From Pardosa pseudoannulata (taxonomy: Eukaryota; Arthropoda; Arachnida; Araneae; Lycosidae): a stretch of 64,000 nt of DNA. Location: positions 174,924,200-174,988,199 of the forward strand of contig CM063505.1 of assembly GCA_032207245.1 (NCBI GenBank), written 5' to 3'. Within the stretch, counting starts at the first letter, position 1; each line of letters opens with the position of its first letter. A program made the position numbers and the translations under genes. Positions 27,490-38,735 of the stretch are shown one piece after another. The notes below the pieces were generated by a model. That model worked only from the letters and a program-made list of their open reading frames with translations, was not told the DNA's origin and ran no database searches.

Positions 27490-27715
27490 ACCTGCCGGGT
27501 TGTATTGTGGTTATGGTATTGTGCTCTCACCCGATGGTTTTGTGTTTGATTCCCGAGTAAGGCTTCGTTATATTTTTCTATTATCCCGTCACAGGAAGAA
27601 ATGTATCCCTCTATACATGGTGCTCCCATAATAAAAGGAGTAATAAATCAATGGTGTGGTAAGATGCTAGTAAAGACAAGTACCCCACATTTGTTAAAAA
27701 ATAAATAAAAATCAT
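27490..27715 (+). mobile_element. tRNA-derived SINE, second family
   Basis: The tRNA-like head CCGGGTTGTATTGTGGTTATG is followed by a B-box-like GTGTTTGATTCCCGAG at about 27540-27556. The body ends in GCTCCCATAATAAAAGGAGT and AAGACAAGTACCCCAC, which matches the tail of the element at 10024-10640. The A-rich 3' end is AAAAAATAAATAAAAA. Expected to be RNA polymerase III transcribed and mobilised in trans by a LINE (family knowledge). Confidence 0.65.
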
Positions 27716-28340
27716 ATTTTTTTTGTCAAAATCTGTCATTTCTAAAATCCTTTGTTAACTCAAATTAACTTAATTTTGAGGCCAAACTTTATTATTTGTT
27801 CCTGATTAAATAACTTTCCTCGAGCTAGAATACATTCATTCTGCTTTTTGCACTGAGAGCGAAATCGACCGTTAAACCATCCATTTCTTCACCCACAAAA
27901 AGTTCTTGTTTATATCATTTGTCTTGCCTCGAAGCCGATCCTTTAACAATTAATGTTTTTCTCTTCCCCCTTGACAACAGTTTCTTTAAAGATGGATATC
28001 GCTTTTGTGGCTGACCTCATTCCGAATTCTTCAGCGTCACTGTTCTCACTCTTGATTGAAGAGATCCCATTTTAATCCCAAAGAAATACATTTAGAAATA
28101 TTACCAACAACTATAAATTTTGCAATGCACTCAATTTTTCTGAAATGACGTTGAACTCTGTTAAATGGGATTCGTTTCCTCTGTTTGCATTCTCAGATAT
28201 AATGTATTTGTCCACATTTCATCCACAATGAATTTTATGCATGTGTCACTGATCGTTTGTTCGAGAAATGAACTGATGAGGATTGTATTCAGGGCATATG
28301 TGATCTTTGTGAAGCGACTAATGAAAATGTACTCAAGCGT
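27716..28340. other. Non-coding stretch
   Basis: Mostly unique AT-rich sequence. The 62-codon + strand frame at 28165-28353 has no motif. Confidence 0.4.
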
Positions 28341-28351
28341 AAAAGTGTCTT

Positions 28352-28450
28352 AATGGGTGATATTTATCTTTGTATCATTCCGACCGATTTCACCTAGTTT
28401 GGTATGAATCATCGCAGATTAGCAAACATAAGTGCGATACAATCGTAGAT
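28352..28450 (+). repeat. ~100-bp dispersed repeat, unit 1
   Basis: TTAATG.GTGATATTTATCTTTG...TTTCACCTAGTTTGGTATGAATCATCG recurs as units at 29451-29513 and 29517-29620. In the last two it runs into CAGTC.GACCTCT, a pogo/Tigger-like end. Confidence 0.65.
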
Positions 28451-28543
28451 CTATAGCAACTCAAACTTTTTTCACCACGGCACCCGTGGTTTTACTCTTG
28501 GAGAACTCCAGGGTACCGCTCACCCAGTTTGAAAACCGCCAAG
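28451..28543. mobile_element. Short hAT-like MITE relic
   Basis: The left side, TATAGCAACTCAAACTTTTTT, and the right side, CCCAGTTTGAAAACCGCC, face each other as decayed inverted repeats around CACGGCACCCGTGG. This is the layout of hAT MITEs ending CAG.GGTTTTCAAACTGG. The flanks share only GTAGA, so the duplication is uncertain. Confidence 0.5.
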
Positions 28544-28899
28544 TAGAAATAATATACAAGAATTAATATAAAGTTCAATTCTTTAGCGTGTTTCGACAGT
28601 GGTGCAGTAGTGAGAGAAGACAAGTTAAATTTTAAGTGTATTCATATCTTCTTTAACCATTCCATTATTTTAAGTCGATTTTGTATATTGCCGTGGTATT
28701 CAACAGTATCGCAGCTCTTCTCTATTTTCTTAATGAGTGATATTTATCTTCATTCAGTGTTCAGTGTATACATGTTGAGTCAGCACACTCAACGAGCTTC
28801 AGGAATTGAGCTAAGCGGTCCATTTTAAAATGATTTAATTGAAGATACTAATATTTACGAGTATTTACAGAGGTTAATCAAAAGTAAATAGCATAGGAT

Positions 28900-29170
28900 A
28901 AATTGAGAGCTGGTCTCGCGTCTTGTGACATCGCGGCGTACGTCTTTACAGCAGCAACTGTCTCGCTCGCTCCGTCGTCTACTGGTGAGATTTTCCCAAG
29001 TCCGTTAGGATGAGACTGCGCATATGTGGAAATGGATCACTTGACTTGGCTTGGGTGTTGGGAGGTTAGGATGGCGTTCTCTGCCTTGACATATATGTTC
29101 AGTGTATAATTACCAATAGTGTTTCATTGCTGTGGTTGCTATTTTGTTCAATAGATGGCATCACCACACT
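28900..29170. other. CpG-richer unique patch, candidate regulatory region
   Basis: CTCGCGTCTTGTGACATCGC, GGCGTACGTC and CTCGCTCGCTCCGTCG lie within 100 bp of each other in otherwise AT-rich DNA, followed by CTACTG/GTGAGATT, a plausible splice donor. This could be an internal promoter with a 5' UTR exon, or an element remnant. No coding frame supports either reading. Confidence 0.3.
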
Positions 29171-29450
29171 TTTTCTATTCCATTATTTTTGATTTTGCTG
29201 TAAAAGTTTCAGTTATGATTGAAGTGTTTTGTTGTAAGTGATATGCGCATTAAGATGTCGTTTATTAATTCTATTTTTTGTCTTCGTGTGAAATATTCTT
29301 CGTCCTGTGTTGGCTGGAGACAGACATTATTTGTAACTGTTGTGTGTTAATCATTAAAGAAAACCATTAAAAATGATTCATTAAAAATTATTGATTAAAC
29401 AAGTAAGAGTTTAAGTTATGGTTTAGAAATCTACATGAATATTCAGTTTT

Positions 29451-29660
29451 CACCAAGTTAGATATGAATCATCGAGAATGGCGTATGTATAGTGACATAC
29501 AGTCGGACCTCTACCATATCTTAATGATATTTAACTTCGTATAATTCCAACTTCACCTAGTTTGATATGATTCATGGCATATTGGTGAAACAAAGTCAAA
29601 TACAGTCAGACCTCTGTTTAACAAAGTTGCTAAATTTACTAACAAAAGTTCGTTATAACG
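29451..29660 (+). mobile_element. Two ~100-bp repeat units with pogo/Tigger-like ends
   Basis: CACC(A/T)AGTT..GATATGA.TCATCG... occurs at 29451 and 29551. Each is followed about 50 bp later by ATACAGTCGGACCTCT or ATACAGTCAGACCTCT. The second continues into GTTCGTTATAACGAAAGTTC, with the palindrome TTCGTTATAACGAA. CAGTC.GACCTC...TTATAACG is typical of pogo/Tigger termini preceded by TA. Confidence 0.6.
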
Positions 29661-31050
29661 AAAGTTCTTTAAATATTTACTTTTTAAAGTTCATAAAATG
29701 GACTTTAAATTCATAAACGTTAAATATTATTAAAAATGTGATTAAACACACTTTTTTGTATACGTTAATATCTATTGGTTTTATTTATTTTACTTATCAT
29801 AAAAGAAATGTCCGCGAAAAACAAGAATCAAGCAAAATATTGTTGAGTAACCGTAAACCATATTTTCTGCTTAAAGATACTTTATATAAAATTAATTTTA
29901 ATGACATTATCGTATTTGTTATAACAAGTAAATGTGTTAAAGAATAAGTTTGTAATGTCCAGAAATATTTTGAGAAATTGGGGGGGGGGGAAATTGGATT
30001 GTAAGAAATTATTAATGTGGTAGAGAATACATTTCGCTGTTTAGAGGTTATTTTAATTCACAAAATGTTATCGATTTTGAGGAAAAGTTCGCAAATAGTT
30101 GTTCAATTATACTTTGAAAATGAAATAATATAAGAAACCAAATGAAGTATTATTGCGAAATGTATAACGAGTAACAATTAAAAATCTTACGTAAGGTAGA
30201 CTGGAGGGTATTGCTTCGGATAGGACCAGATGGTGGTGATGGATTGCAACGGCCTTGGCCTGTAATGGGCTGTAGTGCCTTAAAAGAACTAGAAGCAACT
30301 TTAGAAGAGTTATTTTATCATTTATTGTTATCACTGAGATCTCTCAATCGGTATAAAATATTGTGTTCAATTGGAAATTTATTGCCTTTTTAGTTATCTG
30401 CAAAATAGCTGTCTATTAATCTATTTTAATTTTTAAGTGTTTATGAGAAAGCTAGTATGTATACTTAAAGATTGTTCATCTGAACGATTTGAGAAATTGC
30501 TCATTGATCAAACTGTTCATTTTGAATCTCGAATGATATAAAGTCAATGCTATAGTTATTTCGCTTTGCGAGTTTGTATTTTAATATTCTAAGAAAATTT
30601 TTCGACTTAAACTGTTAAAATTTAATGATAAAAACCCTTGCATTTTTAAAATATTTGTAACCGATTATCAAATTTTTGGTGTCTGTAACTATTTTTTTTT
30701 AATTTAGTGTATGATTCAAAATATTCATGCAGAATCCCACTACAGTACTGAGTTGAAAACGAACTTGTTATTTAAATACTAGCTTCGTGCATCTGTAATC
30801 ACCTTTGACTAACGGGTCTACAGATTACAGAAGTTCCTATTTTTTGGGTAGGATGTCCAGTTTGTTTTGTCTCTTTCAGGAAGACCGATTCTTTTATTGA
30901 CTGTACGATCTTTTACTGAGACGCTATAAACTAGTCTTTCCTTTTGACCTAAATAGGTTAAATAAAATGTCAGAACTAAGTGTTCTTTAACTTAAAAAAA
31001 TAACCACTCTGTTTTCTACTTTAGTTAAAGGTGAGTCAAAGTTCTTTAGT
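29661..31050. other. Non-coding stretch
   Basis: AT-rich with a G-run near 29982. Overlapping short frames at 30107-30393 carry no motif. No exon signals. Confidence 0.4.
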
Positions 31051-31052
31051 AC

Positions 31053-31148
31053 GTCAGTTGTTCAGTTTTAATAAAACCCTATTCTTTTATTAAAACTGAA
31101 CAACTGACCAAAGGTTGATTAAAACTGAACAACTTTAAATCAACCTTT
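31053..31148. repeat. Compound perfect hairpin (24-bp stem plus second stem)
   Basis: 31053-31076 (GTCAGTTGTTCAGTTTTAAT...) is the exact reverse complement of 31085-31108, leaving an 8-nt loop CCCTATTC. Directly after it, CAAAGGTTGATT pairs with AATCAACCTTTG about 16 nt away, and the loop of this second stem contains AAAACTGAACAAC, a third copy of the arm sequence. There are no flanking TE signals. Confidence 0.92.
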
Positions 31149-31202
31149 GAAAGAATTGATTGGAACCTGAATATGTTATAACACTACTTTAAGAACAATA
31201 AC

Positions 31203-31228
31203 AAAAAAAAAAAAAAAAAAAAAAAAAA
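31203..31228. repeat. Poly(A) tract
   Basis: 26 A residues, about 55 bp after the compound hairpin. It could be a retroposon tail, but no body was recognised. Confidence 0.95.
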
Positions 31229-34200
31229 CGTTTCCTTATAGAGAAATGTTGCATTATAATCATTATGACATTTATTCTTGATTGATTTTCGACCTCGAAA
31301 CCTTTTTTGCTACAATAACAAATAAATGCGTCAATTTAACTATTTATAAGCTAGTGCGCTATCCCAGATATCTGTGCTTTTTAACTTTCGCCGTTTGCAA
31401 ATAACTTTCGCCGCTTCTTGTTTTTTTATTTTTTCTTTTTATTTTTTTTTCTGTGTACGCCTATTTATTCCCTCGAAGGCATATCATCATTCCCTATCTT
31501 TTTTTTTCTCTCTCCTGGGAAATAGAAATTCGTTTTCTTCTTTTGCAATCCAGACCTCTTCTTTCTATTTGTATGAATTCCACTCTTCAGGCACACAATC
31601 TATGTTTGTGCTGAAGACAAAGTGATGTGGATAGGGGAAATCATTTTAATTCTGTCGATGTTTTTTTTCTCTCCTCTTTGAAATATTTTTACTCTTAGAG
31701 AAGCTGTATATCCAGAACATATTTTACGGGTTACAGACCGAAAGATCCCTACTTTTACTATATATTTAGCAACGGATATAAATTTATAGCTTCTTATATT
31801 CTCATTCACCGAAGGACAAATTTTGTTATAATTAAGTGGTATTATTTTGCTAAATTTAAAACATATTTCAGTATTTATAATTTAGGTCAAAAAGGAGAGT
31901 TTAAAACATATGCTTTATTTATTATTTTTATGAAGTTAAAAGACATATTAACCGACTTGTTTGTTGGACCGTCGAACCTCTGCAAATCAGTCTTTGTATT
32001 GATTAAATTAACCCTCTCCGGATTTTTACATATTAATAACTATGTCATTTTTAGGCTTACTTGCATTAAAAAAATGTCTAACGGAAGTGAATGTCATGCG
32101 ACTTGGAATAGCTGCAAAGAACGTCCTCTAGTCGCCAAATTTATTGCCGATGAACTAAATGTAATGTAAAAGTGTAGGAAAAAATATTTATGTAATTGCG
32201 GATATCTTCTAATTTTTGGGGTTTATTTTGTTTAAAATGACCTAGAATAGTAAAACTTTCTTTTGTAAGCAGAGTATAGAAAAATAAGATCTGGGAGTAC
32301 ATATGGCTGAGGGCTTACTCTTAGTCGATTAATGCAGCTCTGAGTTTGTGCATATGTATACACACACATACTTACATAACAGTTTTAGTTTCAATTCATT
32401 CATTTCATAATACAAACCTCTTTTTATGTTTCCTATTATACTTCATTTGGAATTCCATTAAGAAATTTGTTTGTTATGCATCCAAAATATCATCTGAGAG
32501 TCAAAACCAAATGAGCTGTTCGTAAAAGTGTTTACATCGTTCAGTTACAGTATTTGCGTAGTCCAATTTTAATAAGATTTAATATGTGTAGAAAAATTAG
32601 TTATCTTAGGTCTGTACGAGGCTTTTTGTCAATGATCCTATCAGTATCGCTTTATATCAAGAAATTCAGATTTCACTACTCGTGTATAAATGTTCCATCG
32701 TCACTCATTAGCTTAGTCGTGCAACGTACACCAGAAGCCTTCAAATATTAAAATGGATACTTTGATCAGGCTAACAATCATATGGCATCAAGAGATGGAA
32801 CTGAGGCTTTCCTAGAGGAATCTAGAACACAAAAACTGAAGGAAAGAATACAATGTCTACCTTTATTCTTAATAGGAAAAATTCAGCTCTAGTTTTCTTT
32901 TGATCTTACGAATTTAGGATCTTGAAATAATAAAGAACATTATCTAGACTTCTGAATGATTATTCTGAAGCCTTTGTATGCTCTTTGCTCGTAAGTCTAC
33001 TCTTCCATTTCCTTGGCCACAATGGGCGGATTCTCATGCAATTCAACAGACTTAGAGTTTATTATTTAAACTTATTTGTTACAGGCTCTTTGTAAAGTGT
33101 TCTGTTTGTTACTGTAAATTGCATCAGTTTGACTTTAATATCCCGGCAAAATATATTAAAACAATACCTTTTAAAAAGACTATCTTTACAAAATAGGTTT
33201 TAAGAAATCTTTAATCCAATTTCGGTATCAAAGCGATACTATTATAACATGTTATCTAGTAAATTCTAGCACAGTTTTGTGCGACAACTACGAAATCGTC
33301 TGTAGTAGTAACTACTTTGGTAAAACTAGATTTTACGGTTATCATTCGACAAGTAAAACATTTACTCATATATTACAATACTAAAGAAATTTATTATCTT
33401 GTTACAATTATCTTATTTGATAAGGATCAGTTGTTTTATCGTTAAAAAGAAAGATAATTCTGCAAATGCAAGCAAGCAAAGTAAAATTTCATTGCCGAAC
33501 TGTAACTAGATTAAAGTATTCGAAGTTTTGATACTAAGCCGAGATTTTCTTTACTGGGCTGAAGTGTTTTCTGTATGGTGAAACATGGAAAGTTCCTCGA
33601 AACATCCCTAATCGAATGAAATATATTTTTCGTACTATTGTATAGTTTCATTCAATCTGAATAAAATTCCTTAATTTATTTATAAGAAAATAATGCTGGA
33701 AAATTATTTGAAGGTGATCTCCGGGTCTATGCGTAATCAAGTATAAATTGCTCTTCAGGAAAAAAATGGTTAAGATCTTCTATGTAAAACTGAATATTTT
33801 TTTCAAATGTATCATGAAGTTTACTTTAAATTACAAAACGCTTTTAATAAATGCAGAGTTTTATATTAAACGTGACACTTAATGACGTTATTATGGTTAA
33901 CTCGATTATCAATTCACGTCGTCCTTCTTTCATCAACACGGATTGCACGTTACTTAAACTTCGAGTTCATCACTTCTGCCGGATAGTTTCGTCTCATTGA
34001 AGATGAAAACTTTGGAGCTCTAATGTTCTGGAAAAGAAGTTTATAATATTAAAAAAGGATAACATATCAGTTTTATAAAGCCTTTAACATTTGAAATTTA
34101 AGTTGAAGTGGAAAAAGTGCGTTTTATCGGTACAAAAGGTTGCAGGTATAACAAATGATCTATTTATTAATCCCAGTTTATTTTATTTTATTTATCATTC

Positions 34201-34260
34201 GCATTGTTTATCTTAATCTATATTCATTTTAACAGTATAGTTGTTTTTCTGGTATTCTAA
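31229..34260. other. Long non-coding stretch
   Basis: About 3 kb without a supported feature. Open frames of 65-83 codons at 31374-32751 are Phe/Ser/Lys-rich, without domains or splice-site pairs. Confidence 0.4.
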
Positions 34261-34289
34261 GAATTTCTATAAGTTTGATAGACAAAGCA

Positions 34290-34410
34290 TTTCAAGTCTG
34301 ACTGGCTCATTTTTCCCACCAAAACGTGGTAGGTGCATAACTCTCTTCTAAATGCCTTTAATGGGACTTGAGTATTCGACGTGCCAAGAGCAGAAAAGAG
34401 CAATTCCAAA
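34290..34410 (+). repeat. Repeat shared with the tail region at 3353-3470
   Basis: GGTGCATAACTCTCTTCTAAATGCCTTTAATGGGACTTGAGTATTC..GCC..GAGCAGAAAA parallels AGTGCTTAGCTCCCTTCTAAATCCTTCGCTGCTAATTGAATATTCC...GCAGAAAA near 3390-3455. It is probably the 3' part of a longer SINE-related repeat. Confidence 0.5.
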
Positions 34411-34678
34411 CAATTATTTTGTCCCTTCAGATTTCAAAATATAAAATATATATAATAAATATAATAATAATATAAAAGAGGTGTGTGTGTGTAGGTCTCT
34501 AGTTATCCTATTCAACAGGTGTTGATTTAACAAAATAGCAGAAAATATATACCCAATTAACACACGTGTATGACTGCACCATATAAAAGGTTCTTAATTT
34601 TTAAAGGTCTCTTACTGAATAATACTAAAACACTTTACCTTTCTTATATGTCTGTTTATTTAATTGCGGGGAGATTCG

Positions 34679-34868
34679 ATATATATGTATATTTATATAT
34701 TATATAATATATATATTATATATTATATATTATATTATATTTTAATTATGCATTTTCCAATTTCTGACAATATAAACATAATCAGTACAATAGGCAAACA
34801 CCTTTACGTAGGTTGTCGTGTAGCTCATGTTATTTTTTGTAGGATATATATATATATATATATATATA
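34679..34868. repeat. TA-rich tracts
   Basis: Imperfect TATATTATA repeats at 34679-34742 and a pure (TA)n at 34843-34868. Confidence 0.9.
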
Positions 34869-35007
34869 AAAACACATTTAACTATATATTGTGTGGCTGT
34901 GTGTAACTAGAGCTAACATATCTATGTGTTTAGGGTCTTATGAAAAATTATGTGTTTTATTAATATTATATATTAAAATACGTAAATAATTGATATTAAT
35001 ATTACAT

Positions 35008-35058
35008 ATGTGTGTGTGTGTGTGTGTGTGAGAGAAGAGAGAGAGAGAGAGAGAGAGA
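35008..35058. repeat. (TG)n-(GA)n microsatellite
   Basis: About 11 TG units followed by about 13 GA units. Confidence 0.95.
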
Positions 35059-35364
35059 TCTGCGAATGCTGACTCTAAGTTGTCATGCGTAGATTTTGTT
35101 AGACATGTAATTCCTGGGAAACGGGTTGTCCTTATTTGTACTGCCGTTGATAGGCTGGGCAATGTCTACTACCAATCATATTCTGGTATTAAATTCACTT
35201 CTATGCCAAAAGAAAACCACTTCACACAGAGGTCCTTTATAAAACTTTCATTATGCTAACTTAAAATCTAGATGACATCAGCACACATTTAACGAAAGTT
35301 GCCAGCGATCTCTCTGAAAAACTTATTGACCTCCAGTGGTTTCCAAGATCTTCATCTAAATTCA

Positions 35365-35460
35365 GCATTTTTGTAATCTCAGGGTAGCCAGATGGTTACC
35401 TAAGGGTTAGGCCAGGGCTCAGCATTCGACTGAATACCGTTGATCTCGTGAGAGTAGCAT
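35365..35460 (+). mobile_element. Possible SINE head
   Basis: GGTAGCCAGATGGTTACC resembles a tRNA A-box, and GCATTCGACTGAATACC a degenerate B-box about 40 bp later. No body or tail was identified. Confidence 0.3.
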
Positions 35461-35662
35461 GAAATACAGGATTATAAAATGCAATTTAAATAATTTAGCT
35501 TTGGAGAAAGGAAGTAATTGTGCACTTGCACAGAGATTGCATTTATCATCATGATATAGAATTAAAATTGGGAAAATAGTTTCGTCTTGCATAAATTTTC
35601 AATGTATTATGCATGCACACACTTATGTGTACATCTGTGTGTTTAAGTAATTATATATTTAA

Positions 35663-35663
<1 letters not shown>

Positions 35664-35712
<49 letters not shown>
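35664..35712. repeat. (TA)n microsatellite
   Basis: About 24 TA units in AT-rich intron-like DNA. Confidence 0.95.
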
Positions 35713-35714
<2 letters not shown>

Positions 35715-36829
35715 TAAAATGTATAACTACTTTAATTATATTTAAAATTGAATGGCTCCTTTACAGGAGTGGGGTAAAATTTTAAAGTGGATTTAAAAAT
35801 TCTAAATTTTCTAGATTTAAAAAATTTACATGGGTTATTTCAAATGATATAGAAATATATATATACCGTTTTTATAGAGCAAAAAAAGAAAAAGATTCTC
35901 AGATGGCTGTTGCATTTATTTGAAATATATGGCTTGTGTAATAAGAGTCGAACCTCAATCATTCTAAAGCATTCACTGGAATGTTCTTTAGAAGAAAACA
36001 TGTCAGTTTCTCTTGGAATTTTCTGTTGGATGCTATATACTTTGGCATTCTCTTATTTATTAAAAGTTTTTGTTTTTCGAGACATTTCGTCTAGATATAC
36101 TGTCTGGAAATGCCCTTCTTTGCCGTGAGGCTACAAGAATTTCTTCGATTCTCAAGAATCTTTCTATTTACTCGATTGTTTCACTTTTATTGTTTTTGTA
36201 CTTTTATTGAAATTCGAACTGTTTTTCGATTTCCAATTTCATTCTAATGATATGAGAGCTGTTATGTGGGAGCTGCTAGTACTTTGTTTCTTAGTTTGTG
36301 TAAAATGTACTAGATATGTATTAAAGTGTATGCTATAATTCTGAATTGTGTTTTGTACGGAGATTGCACCAAAATAAAAGATCTTACTAAACTTTACACA
36401 GTACTTTTAACCCCTTTCTTGTGGAATATCAGAAAGACGTTCCAAAAATGGAAAAAAAAATCTCTTAAATTTTGTTCGTTGTTATCATCAAAATTTTAAA
36501 AATAGATTATTTGTAAAAAATTACAAAATTTTAAACGAAATAAGTACTATGTTCAATATTTCTACATATATGGGAAATGTTAATGTATTACAGTAAGTTT
36601 TGGTCGAATTATAGGAAAATAAATCGAATGACATAATTTTCAAGATAAATATAATAAACTAATACAAGTATTATCATGTATATCAATTGTCTTGAATTCC
36701 ATGCCGTAGATTCAACTGAATTTCACAAATCCTTTACAGTATCCGACAGATGGCGCGAAACTGCCGAACTTTTCTCCGGAAAGTATCGCGATTTATTAGA
36801 AAAATGGTAAATTACATATTCTGCATTGG

Positions 36830-36959
36830 AAGAACTGAGTTCGCGCTTCACGGAATTGAAACCCCGATTTTTCTCTTGCCCGAACTGAGATCGGGCATTC
36901 CAAAATTGGCGTATTTGTATTGCCCAAACTGAATTCGGGCGTCACGAACAAGTGGTTAA
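36830..36959 (-). mobile_element. TTAA-element terminus with a palindrome array (family B)
   Basis: Read on the minus strand, it starts at TTAA (36956-36959) as CCACTTGTTCGTGACGCCCG, and matches the end at 58213. Going inward, three related palindromes lie about 45 bp apart: GCCCAAACTGAATTCGGGC at 36922-36940, GCCCGAACTGAGATCGGGC at 36878-36896 and GAACTGAGTTCGCGC at 36832-36846. TTAA suggests a piggyBac-type element. The other end was not located. Confidence 0.65.
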
Positions 36960-37123
36960 GCACCTTTTTGGATACCCTGAGAATTATTAATTTTCTTGAA
37001 TAATAATTTAGCGTTTAGAAAGATATTCGTGTAAAAAGCGTTGTTTCGAGGCAAGTAATTTTTTTAAGTTGTAAGTAAATTGAAGATATTATTAAGGGAT
37101 TAGCTTGCAAATGATTTTTATAC

Positions 37124-37260
37124 TGTTGCGTAGATGAGGTGAACGTGGTGAATTCAATGAAAACGCTCAAGACCAACTGAAGATTTTATTTCCCCGCAAC
37201 TGAAGGAATCCCTGCTTATATACAGTTTTGGAACCTTCCAGACTTTGAAGGCCCTCAGAA
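37124..37260 (-). mobile_element. LTR-like retroposon fragment
   Basis: On the minus strand it has a TATA-like TATATAAGCAGGG (37211-37223), then AATAAA (37190-37185), and it ends CTCATCTACGCAACA at 37124. That is the order of promoter and poly(A) signal, with a TGTT..AACA-type end, expected of a short LTR. It follows a tRNA-like head at 37335-37420, so the two may form one composite retroposon. Confidence 0.45.
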
Positions 37261-37334
37261 ATTTAGGAATTATAATTAACATAAATGTACATGATCACAT
37301 TAAATTAACATTCAAAGTAATTTAAATTTTTAAA

Positions 37335-37420
37335 GGCAACTTGCCTCGCTTACTTTCGAACCCAGAACCTCCCGTTTACGAGTCCGATGCTTTAACGACT
37401 GAGCCACAACGACCTTCATA
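37335..37420 (-). mobile_element. tRNA-like SINE head
   Basis: Minus strand: GTGGCTCAGTCGTTAAAGC (A-box region), CGGACTCGTAAACGGGAGG (anticodon-arm-like) and TTCTGGGTTCGAAAG (B-box). The T-arm and acceptor do not close, so it is tRNA-derived rather than a working tRNA gene. Confidence 0.65.
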
Positions 37421-37635
37421 GAAAGAAACGATTTTCTTACAATACATTTGAAGTAATTGATTGTATCATAATAAAATTTACTTCATATTAAAATAATTAT
37501 GATAATAAATATTCTTACATTTGATAAAATTATTTCTATGTATAATGAGCCGTGAAGATCCTATCCGCATCCTATCTAAAAAACAATATAGATTTCTGCT
37601 TTCAGGTTTCTAAAAATGTTCTACCATTGTTCCAA

Positions 37636-37638
<3 letters not shown>

Positions 37639-37693
<55 letters not shown>
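37639..37693. repeat. (TA)n microsatellite
   Basis: About 27 TA units. Confidence 0.95.
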
Positions 37694-37697
<4 letters not shown>

Positions 37698-38156
37698 TAG
37701 TGGACAGTAAACTTTCAAAACTATTTATTTTTATTTTAACAGTGTGCTTTGAAGTTTAATTTCTTTTTAGCAATGTATTGGTGTGAAAATGATTTCAATT
37801 TCAGAATAGAATCTAAATTTTAATAACTATTACTTATTAGTTGTTTCAAAGTAGTATTACTGAAAATTCCCGATGCGCATCCTATCTGTGTATAAGATGA
37901 TCATTTATCTTCAAAAAAGTGTTTTAGTCCTTAGAATAAAACTTAGTTGCTATCGTAAGCATTCGCTGAAAATGTAGTTAAAAAATAATATTATTTAAAG
38001 TATTCGTTTTCCTTTACAAAATATATTCAAATTAATTTTTAAAAGTATGGATTTTTTTTTTGTATGAAATATGTTAATTTTAATTAATTTATTTTTTACT
38101 CTAAAGGGTAAATTTTTGATAGTATATGGAGGTTTAAAGCAATTCTCAAGTGTTTC

Positions 38157-38735
38157 AAATAGATATGAAATTCGAAAATTATTTCTTAAATAAATATTTA
38201 ATGCAACTGTTTTTAATAACTGAATTGTCTGTTGGGGTAGTAATAATATTCATAATTAGATGGTGTATTCTAAAATACCCTTTTTATATTTTAATTCTTT
38301 GTTATATTTTGTAAATCAAGCAAATATAAATACCATTTTCAGACAAATACAAATAGATATGAAATTCGAAAATTATTTCTTAAAAAAACATTTAATGCAG
38401 TTATTAGCAATAACTGAACTGTCTGTTGGGGCAATAATAATATTTATAATTAGGTGGTGTATTCTAAAATACCCTTTTTATATTTTAATTCTTTGTTATA
38501 TTTTATAATTCGAGAAAATATAAATACCATTTTCAGACAAATACAAATAGATATGAAATTCGAAAATTATTTCTTCAAAAAACATTTAATGCAGTTCTTA
38601 GTAATAACTTAACTGTCTGTTGGGGCAGTAATAATATTCATAATTAGGTGGTATACATTAAATTATCCTTTTATATTTTAATTCTTTGTTATATCTTGTA
38701 ATTCAATGAAATATAAATATCATTTTCAGGCAAAT
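38157..38735 (+). repeat. 3 x 194-bp tandem repeat
   Basis: Units start at 38157, 38351 and 38545 (period 194) with AAATAGATATGAAATTCGAA and end in CCATTTTCAG(A/G)CAAAT. Each unit encodes, from the same ATG, a ~50-residue frame MKFENYF...ITELSVG..IIFIIRW. Unit 1 and unit 2 stop at the same place; unit 3 has an early stop in place of E. The period is not a multiple of three, so the units do not form one long protein. AG at the unit edge resembles a splice acceptor. Confidence 0.9.

Noticed and set aside
31374..31625. 83-codon Phe/Ser-rich frame as a secreted protein
   Set aside because: Composition follows the T-rich DNA. There is no splice or promoter context.
38157..38735. CRISPR-like array
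   Set aside because: Repeats are 194-bp contiguous tandem units without spacers, in animal DNA.
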